DNA of 64,000 bases, taken from positions 3,224,001-3,288,000 of the forward strand of contig OY987250.1 in NCBI GenBank assembly GCA_963920765.1. Reading direction: 5' to 3'. The notes beneath the pieces were generated by a model. The model had not been told where the DNA came from. It did not search any database and was given only the letters and a program-made list of their open reading frames with translations. How positions within the stretch are numbered: position 1 is the first letter of the stretch; the number at the start of each line of letters is the position of its first letter. Below are positions 23,286 to 34,997 of this stretch, piece by piece. This stretch comes from Ulota crispa. Lineage: Eukaryota; Streptophyta; Bryopsida; Orthotrichales; Orthotrichaceae. The translations under genes and the position numbers were made by a program.

Positions 23286-24200
23286 TTAACCCCTAAAGGC
23301 CCAAGGAGCCCACTTTGGGTTTTATGAGAACTTGGGCACACTTTATTGATTTCATAAATTTGAAATTTTTCATGAAATTTTTAAGATGGATGCTACTCAT
23401 CATAATCTATGTGTGAAGCTTTATTTCATGTCATTCCAATAAGTAATGCAAAAGTTATAAGGTTTTTTCAATTTCAATATCAAATTGAGCAGCAAGAAAT
23501 GTGTTCTAAATTTTTATTTTTATTTTTATTTTTTATAGAATTTTATAGATTGATACCTACTCAAAAAAATTTGAATCATTCAATTCCAAATAATGAGGTA
23601 AGAGTTAAACAGAGTTTTATTTTGCGGGCAACGAAGGTAGGAAGAGGGTAGAAAAAACATATAAAGTTATCTTTTACTCTCAATTTTGTAAATTTTCAAA
23701 TGAAAATGAAAATTAAAGTTATCAATTGTCTGTTAGAGCATTCTCACTAGTGGGATTAACAATTTTCAAATTCTTCCAAAACTTATTAGCATATTAGTTA
23801 TATCTTTTATTCATCAATACCTTTTATTTTACAATTTTTGTCAAAATGAATCCAATTTTTTTTGGTCAGTTATTTTTACATATGCTTTCAATCCATTTTC
23901 CAACATATTACAAAAATTGCACAAAAAAATCCAACATACGTGCGTTTCTCTAAAAAGTTTGAAAAACAAAACTTCACCTTCTAGAAGGACTAGAAAAACC
24001 TACATTTTGAAGTTTAGGCACATTGATCTTGCAATTGGTGAGGACATTCATTGTGAAATTTCTGGACAATGTACTTGTGGAAGTCAACCAAAGGATCCTA
24101 CGGTTGGATTTGTTGAGAAGTTTCAATGAAGATTTTGACCCTAGTTTCGGGATTAGTATTTTTAAGCAGTTTTGGCCTCTAAACACAAAAGAATTATAGG
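23286..24200. mobile_element. Family C TTAA element, copy 2
   Basis: TTAACCCCTAAAGGCCCAAG at 23,286 begins sequence that matches 4,033-5,260 over about 900 bp. It lacks the G element found in copy 1 and serves as its empty site. No matching right terminus with TTAA was found, so the end coordinate is approximate. Confidence 0.6.
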
Positions 24201-26178
24201 ATCAACATTCACTCCTAATAATATATTCATTTCTTTTATTTCATTTCTAGGTTTTCTAATACAAATTGTGATAATTTTGAATTAAAACTGCTTTGTTTAA
24301 AATTTCGATTAGACATAGTGCAATTGAAAGAATTACGAGTAATTTAGTTTTCAAGTTTTAGTTTTTTTCAAATATTTCTTTACTTAGAAATTATAATCAT
24401 TGTTGTAAACAATTTTGTTGTTTTTGGAACATGTAATTAGATTATTCAATATTTCAGATCTATCGAAACTTCTACTTTTTATGTTTCTATTGAATGAAGC
24501 TTTAGTAAAAAAACTAAAGCTTTAAATGCCTAGAGGCTACATATAACATAATTTTTTAACTCTCTTCTGATTTGCATAAATACTACACACAAACGTGAGG
24601 ATCCACAATCATCCATTTTAACAAAGTATGTTGTTAAAGGATATTATATCATCCATTGAAGATGCATTTTCTTTTTCATTTGTCAAAAGTATTGCGTTTA
24701 TTTTACAATTGCTAAATTTTTTCCACACTTGGAATGCACAATTGATAACAACTGTTTCAAAAAGCATAGAAGCAAGAAGAAGAAGAACAAATAAATAAAT
24801 AAAAATAAAAATACAACCAAATAGAACACCAAGCCTAAAACCGTCTACAAATAGTTGAGATAACTCCATTAAATAGAACACTTTGATCAACTCAAAATAA
24901 TACAAAGAAAGTACACCTGTCATAAACAGCCCAGGTTCATGATGTTAGTACACAATTCAAGCATCCAATATGACAAAACTTTTATAAAAAAAACATGTTT
25001 TTAAGAAATTTGGAATTGAATTAAGAGCAAGATGAAAAATAATAAAGCTAGTTAATACAATGAAGTAACAACAAAAATTGACCATTTTCTCAACTTTGTG
25101 TTGAGCTACTTGGAACCAACGGTAATTAACCATACGAGGATCTACTGAAGTTTCTTCAACCATTTTAAGGAAAGAGATTTCGATCAACAAAAAATTCCAC
25201 TGTGCGTAAATGAGTATGGTTGCCAAGTATATATTTTGGTATGGTCACGTCAAACAAATTAATAAGGTAAAAAGTAGTTGTTGAAAATGGAATAAATTAC
25301 ATATTTTCTTTCCAATTAACAAAATTTGGCATTGTTGGATGAAAATCTTATTGAATTTAACAAATGAAATATACCATACGTTTTTCTCATAGGTTTTCAA
25401 GCTATTGGTATTTGAGAAGTTAAAAGAATGGAATTCACTTAGTAAAAGAGGTGCAATAGAATACACCAAAATTGATGTGAAGTATGTAAATTATAAGAGA
25501 CTTACATATCCTAGCCAATTCAAAATGCACTTCTTTTTTCTTTTTTCTTTTTTCTTTTTTTCTTTTTTTTGTAGAATGTTTAGAACATTTACACATGTAA
25601 GATAAAAAATTAGTACTTTTAGCCAAGAAAAATACAGGCAATCAAAGAAATAGTTTAGCTCCATCAACTCAGCATTAATTTGAAACATCTTATCTACCCT
25701 TCCGTACAAATTTCATAGGGAGCACTTTCACGACTCTTCTTCAAATTTCATCACAAACTTTTATTGAACGATTAAAATCACAAATGGAATTTTAAACCTA
25801 TCACCATGTTAAATTTCCACATTGTGTAATTAAACCCAACTTGAGATTCCATATAAAGTTCAGTAACTTATGGAATCGCAAATGAATAGAGTCTTATTTG
25901 GTATTAGTATGTTGGAAAAATACACTGTAGTTGTCCATAAATTTATTTTTATTTATGGTGGTTTGCTTCTTCATAATTTATTGAATATTACAATTATGAA
26001 GAAAGGTTAGTTTTTTACAGTCCATAACTTGAAAAAATGGTTCATAACATTAGTGTGTCATGACCTTAACGTTTACATGCACTTTCAAGAACCTACTCAT
26101 GCAATGTGAACTGTATAAGATTCATCCTTATGCAACCATACATTTCTTGGGTCATGTATAAATTACTTTGTTCTATTA
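24201..26178. other. AT-rich spacer with a pyrimidine microsatellite
   Basis: No coding signal. A (TTTTTTC)n-like tract lies at about 25,530-25,570. Short open frames near 24,600-25,700 are lysine/phenylalanine-rich products of base composition. Confidence 0.4.
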
Positions 26179-26180
26179 TA

Positions 26181-26493
26181 AGGTAGGAACACTCTTACTC
26201 ATTAGTGTCCCCATAATTGTCACCTCTAAAATTTTGGAAAATTTGTGGAAGTAAATAGATGTAATTACAAGGATGTAAAACATGTGAACATGAAATCTTA
26301 GTGTTGGTTGTGGGTACAATGGTAGTTTGCTCTTTAAAATTCACAACTTATTCTTATAGTATCCAAATAATATGTTCAAAAGTGCAAACTCATTATTTTT
26401 CTATTGCTAATAGGATCCTATAATTTTTTGGATGTTTATTAATAGTCATCATGTTCAAAACCCTTAAACTCACGCTTATGGGTGTTCCTACCT
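26181..26493. mobile_element. Family G element, copy 2 (313 bp)
   Basis: Ends AGGTAGGAACACTCTTACTC and CTTATGGGTGTTCCTACCT, flanked by TA at 26,179-26,180 and 26,494-26,495. It has exactly the same length as the copy at 4,895-5,207 and aligns along its length. Confidence 0.75.
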
Positions 26494-26495
26494 TA

Positions 26496-28141
26496 ATCCC
26501 AAGTTATCATATTCATTTTTGGGAGAAATGGGAGAAAATCATAGTACAAAAAATTGTCTTTAAAATGAAGGTCATAGAGAGTTAATCCTGATTGTTGAAT
26601 AGTCAAAAGCAATAACTTTTGCAACAGAGTATACAAATTACGATAAGTTCATCTATAATACTCCTTGAAGATATACCTACAAGGTTTTGCCATGCCTTAC
26701 GGTAGTCTTTTTTTGTGAAAAGATAACATTAAAGCTTCACAAATTTTGATTGCTTTCCAAAATCATAACACTAAAAAAAACAGGTCCAACTGGTTGAGTG
26801 ATTGCAAATGTTCTAAACAACTACACAGTAATTCAATCAAAGTCATTTAAAACATTTGCAGACGTCATTTAGGAAACATCTTTCTTCTAGTATAAGTGCC
26901 TACATTAAAGATGCAAAGATTTAACAAATTCAAAAACATTGATTTACCTTGCTTAAACAACATTTACAATTCTACCAAAATACTGACCTATTTTTTATAG
27001 AAGTAGGTAAACTACTAGCATGCTTCAAATCATCCTACATTCTTTGAGGATTGGTTGTAAGAAACAAACACCTTTGTAACATTGGCTTCTATACACAAGC
27101 ATTCTGTATCTTATTAATAAGAGTTCCTTTTCACGTTGTGTTAAAATATTTTTGTTCCAAGATTATATACATAATGATTGAAACTTTAATCAAAAACATA
27201 TAATTTTCACTACTAATTTGACAATCCACTTCATCTAATATCAACTACACACAATATCAAAATTTCCATTGTTTGATATTATTATTTTTGGACAGTTGAT
27301 TGTATATTTGCTAAAATTGGTAAAAAGTCAATCCAAAATTCAACAACCAACCACTAATTAAAAAAAATAAGTATATGCATCAAAATTACAAAACTTCAGT
27401 GTAGAAAAAATCTCAAATTCACCAATTTCAACTAGACGGCAACAAAACCAAAAGTTGCACATATTACAACTCATAAGAAGCAATTCATGACTCCACTTAC
27501 TCTTGTCATGTGCAGAGAGAAATTTGTACATTATGTAGGAGCAAAATGACACTCCATATGTGTATAGAGCAGGGGACAAAAAAATAATTCATGCGTCATT
27601 CAAACCCCTCCCACGCAATCAATACTTCAGTGAGTCTAAAAATAATAATTATGTATCTTGAAAGCATAAAAAGAGGCACACAATGCATTAAAATTTGACA
27701 TGAATCAAATTAAGTGGATTGCTAATAAAAAAACATTTGAATAAAACATCAAATCATAATTAAAATGCTCTTAAAAATAACCACAAGTCCACCATCAAAT
27801 TATTACCAATACGTTCTTAATATATTCTCAATCTACAAGAGGCTTGCTTGAGTTGAGGCAATTTCAAGCTCTAAAAGGTGGTTTAAAGCTAAAACAATAT
27901 TGGTGGAAGATTGGAAGTTCATGAATATAGCATATTTGATAATACAAAATTATACTTGGCATTAGTTCAAGGCATGGATTTGGAATAATCTCCTCTTCAA
28001 ATTTTAATACATATTGTCCCCTTTTTAGGCTTTTGAAATATGTAATTAGTTTTAGATTTGGTGGAATATTAATTGCATGAGAAGGGTTTGAGTGAGGTGT
28101 GGATCTTCTTCTCCCTGTTTATATTTATAAATATATAGATG
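26496..28141. other. AT-rich spacer
   Basis: No genes, recognisable terminal repeats or tandem arrays seen. Open frames are under 75 codons. Confidence 0.45.
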
Positions 28142-28760
28142 TATAGGTAGTTTACCATATTATCATTGGGTCTTAGACAAAATTTCAATAAAAAAATAGT
28201 TATAATATATCAAATGACATGATTATGGTCTCACAAGTCAAGGTTTTGTATCAAGTTCCAAATTCCTAGATGAGTGGAGTATGAAATAGTTATCAAGGTT
28301 ACAATGAGGTAAGGTTAAGGTTCAACTCAAATTTGAAATTGCCCTATTATCACTTCCTTACCACTTCCATAGAGATTTTCATTGTCATACATGATAACAT
28401 TTTGTCATTTTCATCTTTAAACTTCTTCTTCCTTTCCTTGACCTCTATGGCCATCCATAAGTGCTAACTTAGTTAACAATTTTCATTTATTTTTTATATT
28501 TTGCAACTAACATTGCTTTAGCTAAGGCGTGGGGGCAATAAATTGCATATCTAAACTAAGGCCTCCATAGCTAACATGCTATATCTTTTGCAAAATTTTG
28601 GTCAAATGGAACAAAAATTTCACAATTAGTAAAGGACTCTAAGGCCTTTCTTGCAATACTTGTAAATATGGATTTGAAACTAAACTCTAAAAGATATGAA
28701 TTTTTGAAAATAGAAAAGTGATAATAGGAGCGGAGTGATAATAGGGTAAACTACCTGTAT
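28142..28760. mobile_element. Family K MITE (about 620 bp)
   Basis: Left end TATAGGTAGTTTACCATATT and right end ATAGGGTAAACTACCTGTA form an imperfect terminal inverted repeat of about 25 bp. A partial copy lies at 644-870. The exact target duplication is unclear (TG or TA on both sides). Confidence 0.6.
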
Positions 28761-30548
28761 GCATGTACATGTTCAAGACCACTTATAAGTTGGTCTTTTG
28801 TCAACAATTTGCATTACAATTCATACATTTAATTTATTTTTACGTATGGACATTTTTGCATGCAAGAATTTAAACAAAAAGCCAATTACAACACACAAGG
28901 ATAGAAATACAAAAAGATGTTGATGAGATTTGGCACTACAAAGAAAGTATCATTAGAGTTATAAGTATCATAAACAAATTGTGATATTTGTAATTGGAAC
29001 AGAATACCTTAAAACATATAAACATTAAACACATAAGCCTAAAATCCAATCCAATTTACTTCAAGTTATCAATAGACCCAATTTCAAATAAAACTGACAC
29101 ATTACTAACTGAGACAAAATTCACATAAATTGGATTTAGAAATAATGTTTAACCACGTGAACGAACGTCATACATTGATAAAGTCTAAGCCATCAAGTCA
29201 AATTTGTTTAAATATATTCTAACTGAATCTTGTGTTTGAAATCATAAAGCAAAATGAACCCAATAGTAGTACACAAACCTTCTTTTCAATTGTTTGACAA
29301 TTATTATTAGCAATTTTCATACTTATTTTTGCTATTTATCATTTGTTTGTTGTCATGTATTATTACGTATTGTATATGTGATTAATTGCCCGTAGTTCTT
29401 TTGTCATAGTTCTTATTGACAAATGGTACCAAAGATGGCACTTGCTGCCTCTGTGCACATTGCATAGTTAATAAAACCTTCTATGACTCTTCATTCAAAA
29501 GGGCATAAAATTTAAACTAATTGTCTTCTTTTATAGAGACATATTCTTTGGTATTTGGCACTTGGCACTTTTCATTGTAAGAAAAAAAAGCATTTAGGTA
29601 TCGTAGAAAGATGTTTTGGATGTTCATGTTGAAGAAAAATGTTTTCACTAGCATTGAGAAAACTTCTAATTGAAAGAAGATGTTTTAAATTAACTAATTA
29701 ACCGTAAAAATTTCTATCTTTTTCTTCTTAATTACATGTTGTCAAATTATCTTCCTAAATGGTCATCTTGTTGAATTTTTTAACTTCAATAAATTATGAA
29801 ACTATTTAGCTCTCATTTTCATTTAACCATCAAAGAAACATTTTAGGTCTTAGTTGGACACCTCCATGAATTGTACACTTGGTAAGAAGCAAATTCAAAG
29901 ACCAAACAAACATGCATGACCAATGCCAATAAAAAATCAATTATACAAGAAATCATTTAAAAACTTGGACAAGAATCAATTTATTATTCAAGATAGTTCA
30001 ACAATTATTAAAATTAATAATAGAATTTCAACATGAATGTTAACAAAGCCTTCATTCATGTAAATGTAAAACATGAGAAGGAGTTGACAAGATTAAATGC
30101 CTTGTCAAAACTTTTTGCAAGAAATCATTACAGTAGCTAATAAAAAGGTCTTCCAACCTAACCATATTAACCACAATTCTAAAAGTATATATGACACAAA
30201 CCTTATATGTGCACATTGCAAGCAAGCATGGAAAAATTTGATATTGCAAGTAAGTACAATGAATGACCAACATCAAGTTAGAATAAAGGACTTTTGCTTA
30301 GGCTTCCATAACTCAATAGTACTATGCACAAATACTCCAAGGACTATCAAATCATTAGACTAGTAGAATCTACTCTCCTTGCAAAGTGGGAGCCTAACCA
30401 CCCTCTTATCTTGTCATGTTCAATTGTTGGGGCTAAAGTGGAACATCACCTAGCACATGTTCTCTTGCTTCGTACTTCCAATCCCAATTGCCTTTAGCAT
30501 GTCCGAGATTGCTTCCTTCATTTCCTTGTAGAAGTCAACCACATTTGA
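28761..30548. other. AT-rich spacer
   Basis: No recognisable feature. Open frames at 30,052-30,363 overlap on both strands and have no domain. Confidence 0.4.
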
Positions 30549-30620
30549 GTATTACTCTTGCACAAAGTATTACTCTTGCACAGAGTATTACTCTTGCACA
30601 TAGTATTACTCTTGCACAAA
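30549..30620. repeat. 18-bp tandem repeat, four units
   Basis: Four consecutive units GTATTACTCTTGCACANA, identical except for the last two or three bases of each. Confidence 0.95.
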
Positions 30621-30966
30621 GAAAGATTATGTGAGCACAAAGGCTAGAGTTGGCACCTAGTATTGCACATACATGTTAGTGGGGACAAGGTGGAAAAACT
30701 CTTAGGGTTTTTTACAAACAAGAATAAGTATAATAATTTGACCCTTTATCAGAATTTGTCAATTTTATCCTCTTCCATGGTTCAAAATTAAACTAGGGTT
30801 TGTGAATCCAAATGTGAAATCAAAATTCCCAAATTCAATCTCTTGATGATATATATCTAAGCTCTTAAATTTATTACATATGAAAAATCAAAACTATTCC
30901 ACCTCAATCCCACAAAATACATACATGCAAAAAACCAAGCGGGTTTTGGATATGTTGTTTAACCCT

Positions 30967-31061
30967 TAACCCTTAAAACGCCAACGGGGACGAAATTTGT
31001 CCCCGGCAAATACACTGGCTCAGTGTATTTGCGGCGATAGGCCCCGGCACTTAAGGGTTAA
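30967..31061. mobile_element. 95-bp TTAA hairpin element, copy 1
   Basis: TTAA at 30,967-30,970 and 31,058-31,061. Ends CCCTTAAAACGCC and the imperfect inverse GGCACTTAAGGG. Two further self-complementary blocks lie inside: GGGGACGAAATTTGTCCCC, itself a palindrome, and AATACACTGGCTCAGTGTATT. A second copy of identical length is at 43,884-43,978. The G+C-rich ends stand out from the AT-rich surroundings. The pattern (TTAA, CCCTT start, subterminal GGGGAC palindrome) resembles piggyBac-type termini. Confidence 0.75.
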
Positions 31062-31319
31062 ATGTCCACAAGACACAGTAGATACATTGCAGTATAATTG
31101 GCATAGATAACGATTAAGAAGTTTTAATTTGAGATCTCCAATAGCTCACAAAAACAACACTGATCTATATTTCAACTTCTTTATTAATCTCTAATAAAGA
31201 TGTGAATCCATTCCAAATACAAGTAAAATATCTTGTATTGTATTGTTCTGGCCACAGCGGAGGGAAAAATGAACGGAGTATTTTTTTAATTTCTTGGCTT
31301 GCTGAATAATTATATGAAT

Positions 31320-31770
31320 AATGTAATGGGTCGTCCAGTCTACTTTATTATAAAGCGAGGGCTAGAATTTTGGAAGTCTGACACTCCAAATTCGCTCCAC
31401 CAACAAAAGAAATCCCCAAGTCTATAACATGTTCTGTCCGGAATCCAACAAACATGAAGATGGGACAGACCAATGATTCGGCAACCTCCAGAAAAGTACC
31501 AGCCGGCCCCGGAACCGGAAGCCAAAAAAGCGGGACCCGCCCGCAACCCCGGAGCTGGTGCAACGAAGGCATGTGGTTGGTCCAGAACGCCTGCTGCCAG
31601 CTGCACCACGAAGCGGTGCATTCGTTACAGCTGGACCGAAAGGCCCACCCGTCCCCACCCGTCCCCACCCTTCGGATGGAAGATCCCTAACGAACAGCAA
31701 TCGTCCTCCTTGACAAATTCATCCATTCACCCATCCATCCACAGGCCCATCCACAGTTCCACACCAGCCC
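31320..31770. other. GC-rich island, possible gene fragment
   Basis: Between about 31,340 and 31,690 the G+C content rises sharply, and open frames exist in several frames on both strands (up to 121 codons on plus, 106 on minus). No known domain is recognisable in any. GC-rich DNA lacks stop codons by chance, so the open frames alone are not evidence. The island ends in a short CCATCCA-type repeat (31,720-31,760) like the larger array at 33,448. It could be a first exon, a pseudogene or a captured fragment. Confidence 0.3.
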
Positions 31771-31772
31771 TC

Positions 31773-32137
31773 TTAATCCCTAAACGTCGAGGAGAACGAA
31801 CGTCCTCCGGGTTTGAAAAAAAAGACTCTTTGATTTAGAAAAAGGTCGTTTTTCATCTGATTTTTTTCAGAAGTGACCATAAACACATGGTTCATCACGG
31901 AAGATAAAAAATTACCTCTTGAGATGTATTCATTTTTTTTGTAACCTACATTGTGATAAGATTCAAAAACATGATGTTAGCTCCCAAGCTGTCCTTCTTG
32001 CAATTTTCATGAGGGCACTATGCACTATTGACTTTTCTAGCTTTTTGAAGCAATACTACTGGTGCCCATGTGCAAAACACTATAGAATGCTACAGGCAGG
32101 GCAAGTCACGGTGATCCATCCATCCTTTAAGGGTTAA
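31773..32137. mobile_element. TTAA element (365 bp)
   Basis: TTAATCCCTAAACGTCGAGG at 31,773 and CATCCTTTAAGGGTTAA ending at 32,137. The left subterminal block GAACGAACGTCCTCCGGG resembles the GGGGACGAA...TTTGTCCCC block of the 95-bp elements. No coding capacity. Confidence 0.6.
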
Positions 32138-33035
32138 ATTCATTTTTCATTTTTATCTTCACTTGCTAAAATTGTGGATTGTAGGTCAATAAATTTGATA
32201 TTTACCTTGTATTTTGTAGAAGGCAAGTTTCAATAGTTTGTCTTTTTTGTTTAGTATTTTGCCTACAAAATTTTCCTTGGCTAGAAACTTTTAGCTACAT
32301 GTCTTGCAACTTATTGAGATATAAATGGCAACTTTCAAGTTTTTTTTATATATATTCTCCAACTAAGTAAATTAGTGATGTCCAAAATCAATCTTCCATA
32401 TATAGTTGTTTTATTTTATTAGTTTTCATGCTAAACTTGGACATTTGCAAAGTGTAAATTAACAATGCAAATTGAAAATAGATAGCTCTACAATGGCAAT
32501 ACAACAAAAATGAAAGCAAGAGTAAATTTGTCATGTAAATGATAGCTTCTAACACTGATAGTTCTCCAAGGGTCGATTTCATCTCACATCCCCAATGTTT
32601 GAGTATACAAATGATATGTTGCCAAATTTGTAATTCTTTTGCTTTTGTAAAGCTTATAGGGCAGAAACTCATCAAGCAACAAGGTCCAATAAAGTTGCAA
32701 TTATGATAAAATTGACAATTGCAATTGCTATCAAGAGTTACCAAAATGAGTACCCACATTTTACCCTTTTGATCCCACCAATGGCAAAGTGGCACTCAAC
32801 TTCTAGCTTGAATGCGAAGTGGGGGGAAATCAGATGTGATTCTTGGCTACGTAGGTTGTCTAGATCTGAGATCTCATTAGCTACTAAGTCACACCTCAAA
32901 TTGCACCTCATCTCACAAGCAAATTGACATCTTGAGATTTTGACTATTTTTTTGCTATTTTTTGTATTTTTTACAATACACTTTTAGCACAATCAAAGTT
33001 GAGCTAATTTTTTTGCTAAATTTACCCAAAAATAG
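32138..33035. other. AT-rich spacer
   Basis: A 135-codon open frame on the minus strand (32,388-32,795) has no domain and overlaps another open frame on plus. I do not support a gene here. Confidence 0.4.
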
Positions 33036-33427
33036 GAAATTACTATAGCGACACCCTAAATTGCTAATGGGACACCCTTGTGAGCATGAAATTTGATCAT
33101 TTAGTGCTATTTTTGATTTTTTCAAGTTGTCCATCATTCATTGAATCACGGCATTACGACCTCCTTGAAAGAAAACATGACAAATACAAATTTTTGTTGA
33201 AATATTATTGCACCAATACTATTTTTTGATGTATTTTTGCTTCAAGTAACTCAAAAGTCCTATATTTTTAATTTCAAATTTAAGCACACCTTTTTTTAAA
33301 AGTATAACCTTAGAATGATAAAGGTGAAACAAATCTTTTGATCCAAATAAAAAACCAACATTAAAAATCACATTTCAATCATAAGGGGTGTCCCTATTAG
33401 CAATTTAGGGTGTTGGGGTAGTAATTC
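33036..33427. mobile_element. MITE with about 40-bp inverted ends (392 bp)
   Basis: The left end GGAAATTACTATAGCGACAC and the following CCCTAAATTGCTAATGGGAC are mirrored at the right by GTCCCTATTAGCAATTTAGG and GTGTTGGGGTAGTAATTCC. No clear target duplication. It sits directly upstream of the 12-bp minisatellite. Confidence 0.6.
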
Positions 33428-33447
33428 CCCAAAAATATTACTATTGA

Positions 33448-34055
33448 TCCACCCGTTCGTCCACCCGTCCGTCCACCCGTCCATCCACCCGTCCGTCCAC
33501 CCGTCCGTCCACCCGTCCGTCCACCCGTCCGTCCACCCGTCCGTCCACCCGTCCGTCCACCCGTCCGTCCACCCGTCCGTCCACCCGTCCGTCCACCCGT
33601 CCGTCCACCCGTCCGTCCACCCGTCCGTCCACCCGTCCATCCACCCATCCATCCACCCATCCATCCACCCATCCATCCACCCATCCATCCACCCATCCAT
33701 CCACCCATCCATCCACCCATCCATCCACCCATCCATCCACCCATCCATCCACCCATCCATCCACCCATCCATCCACCCATCCATCCACCCATCCATCCAC
33801 CCATCCATCCACCCATCCATCCACCCATCCATCCACCCATCCATCCACCCATCCATCCACCCATCCATCCACCCATCCATCCACCCATCCATCCACCCAT
33901 CCATCCATACGTCCATCCACCCATCCATCCACCCATCCATCCACCCATCCATCCACCCATCCATCCACCCATCCATCCACCCATCCATGCACCCATCCAT
34001 TCACCCATCCATCCATACGTCCATCCACTCGTCCATCCAGAGATCCATCCACGAG
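33448..34055. repeat. 12-bp minisatellite upstream of the DUF1005 gene
   Basis: About 50 units of 12 bp. The first block (to about 33,638, roughly 16 units) is CCACCCGTCCGT, the second (to about 34,050, roughly 34 units) CCACCCATCCAT, with rare TACGTCC variants near 33,907 and 34,016. The blocks differ consistently at two positions, CpG versus CpA, and the change is sharp. Repeat peptides on both strands (up to 215 codons) are artefacts. The array ends about 940 bp before the start codon. Confidence 0.95.
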
Positions 34056-34072
34056 TTCATTCATCCAACACC

Positions 34073-34997
34073 ATGGGCTTGCTGGGCATGAGCTGTCGTT
34101 GCAGAGGGCTTTGTCTCTCCCAGTTGCCTGGTCGCCCTCACCACTGCTGTTTGTTGTCGCTCACACTTGCCCACAAATCTGCCCTGCTGTGCTCTGCTGT
34201 ACTCCTCCGTGATTTCGGGGCCTTCACACTTGGCCTGCTCATCGCATTGCAGGCATTCGCTCACTTACACTGCCAGCTTTGCACCACTCGGAAAGATACA
34301 GTCTCCGCCATCGCATTCTGATAAGAGTCTTTTCTTATTTAGGGTTGCGTATCGTCATCTCGGCTGCTTTTTCACTCCCTCTCTCTCTCTCACTCTCTCT
34401 CTCGTTCTCTCTCACTCTCTCTCTCGTTCTCTCTCTCTCTCTCGTTCTCTCTCGCTCTCATCAAGCGTACACTTGCAGATCAAGTAAAAGTGTAAACAGC
34501 CGTAGTTGAATACGTTGGCTTTTTATTATTTTTGAATACAACAGTGTGGAGATGGTGGTTGGTGTTCTGTGAGAGTGGGTTCGGCTTTGGCTGCAAGGTG
34601 TCAGAGGTGGGGGGTTGCAATTGTTAGCGTCGTTACACAATGTCAGAGTGGTGATAGAGGAGGAGCCTTGAAGGTGTCTTCTCTTGGGGTTACTGATTGC
34701 CGGCACTGCCTGTTGTTGGAGAGAGAGAGACAGAGGAACTGAATGTGTTGTAGTAGGTTCTTTTAGGTTCTTGTTCAGAGTGTCGTTGTTTGCATTGTGC
34801 CTCGCAGTACACTTCCAGTTGATTGTAAAGGAATACACGCAGCTGTGAGCATTTGTAGGACTACTCAATGCGCTCTGCAATGGAAGGAAACAGGGTGTGT
34901 GTAACCCAGAGTGAAACATATGCAGTGCGATCATTAGCACATTCTGCAAACGGATTAGAGAACTGAGAGGATTAATGTTTGAATAGGAAAGAAAGCG
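34073..34997 (+). promoter_or_regulatory. GC-rich promoter and 5' leader region of the DUF1005 gene
   Basis: The sequence turns G+C-rich right after the minisatellite and stays so up to the start codon. A pyrimidine tract of CTCTCTCT and CGTTCTCT units lies at 34,376-34,460; such CT tracts are common in plant core promoters and 5' leaders. No convincing TATA box can be singled out, so the transcription start is unknown. A 162-codon minus-strand frame at 34,461-34,949 has no recognisable domain and is probably the shadow of this composition. Confidence 0.45.
34376..34460. repeat. CT-rich microsatellite
   Basis: Interrupted (CT)n with periodic CGTT and CACT interruptions, on the coding strand of the downstream gene and about 540 bp before its ATG. 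Confidence 0.9.

Noticed and set aside
30549..30620. CRISPR-like short repeats
   Set aside because: Four directly adjacent 18-bp units without spacers are a simple tandem repeat.
33368..34091. Long open frames of MDGW, MGGW, VDGR and HPSI/HPSV repeat peptides on both strands
   Set aside because: They exist in all frames because a 12-bp repeat without stop codons keeps every frame open; this is a minisatellite, not a protein gene.
34461..34949. A 162-codon minus-strand frame upstream of the DUF1005 gene
   Set aside because: Low-complexity threonine/serine/proline composition, no domain, and it lies antisense in the GC-rich leader of the gene.
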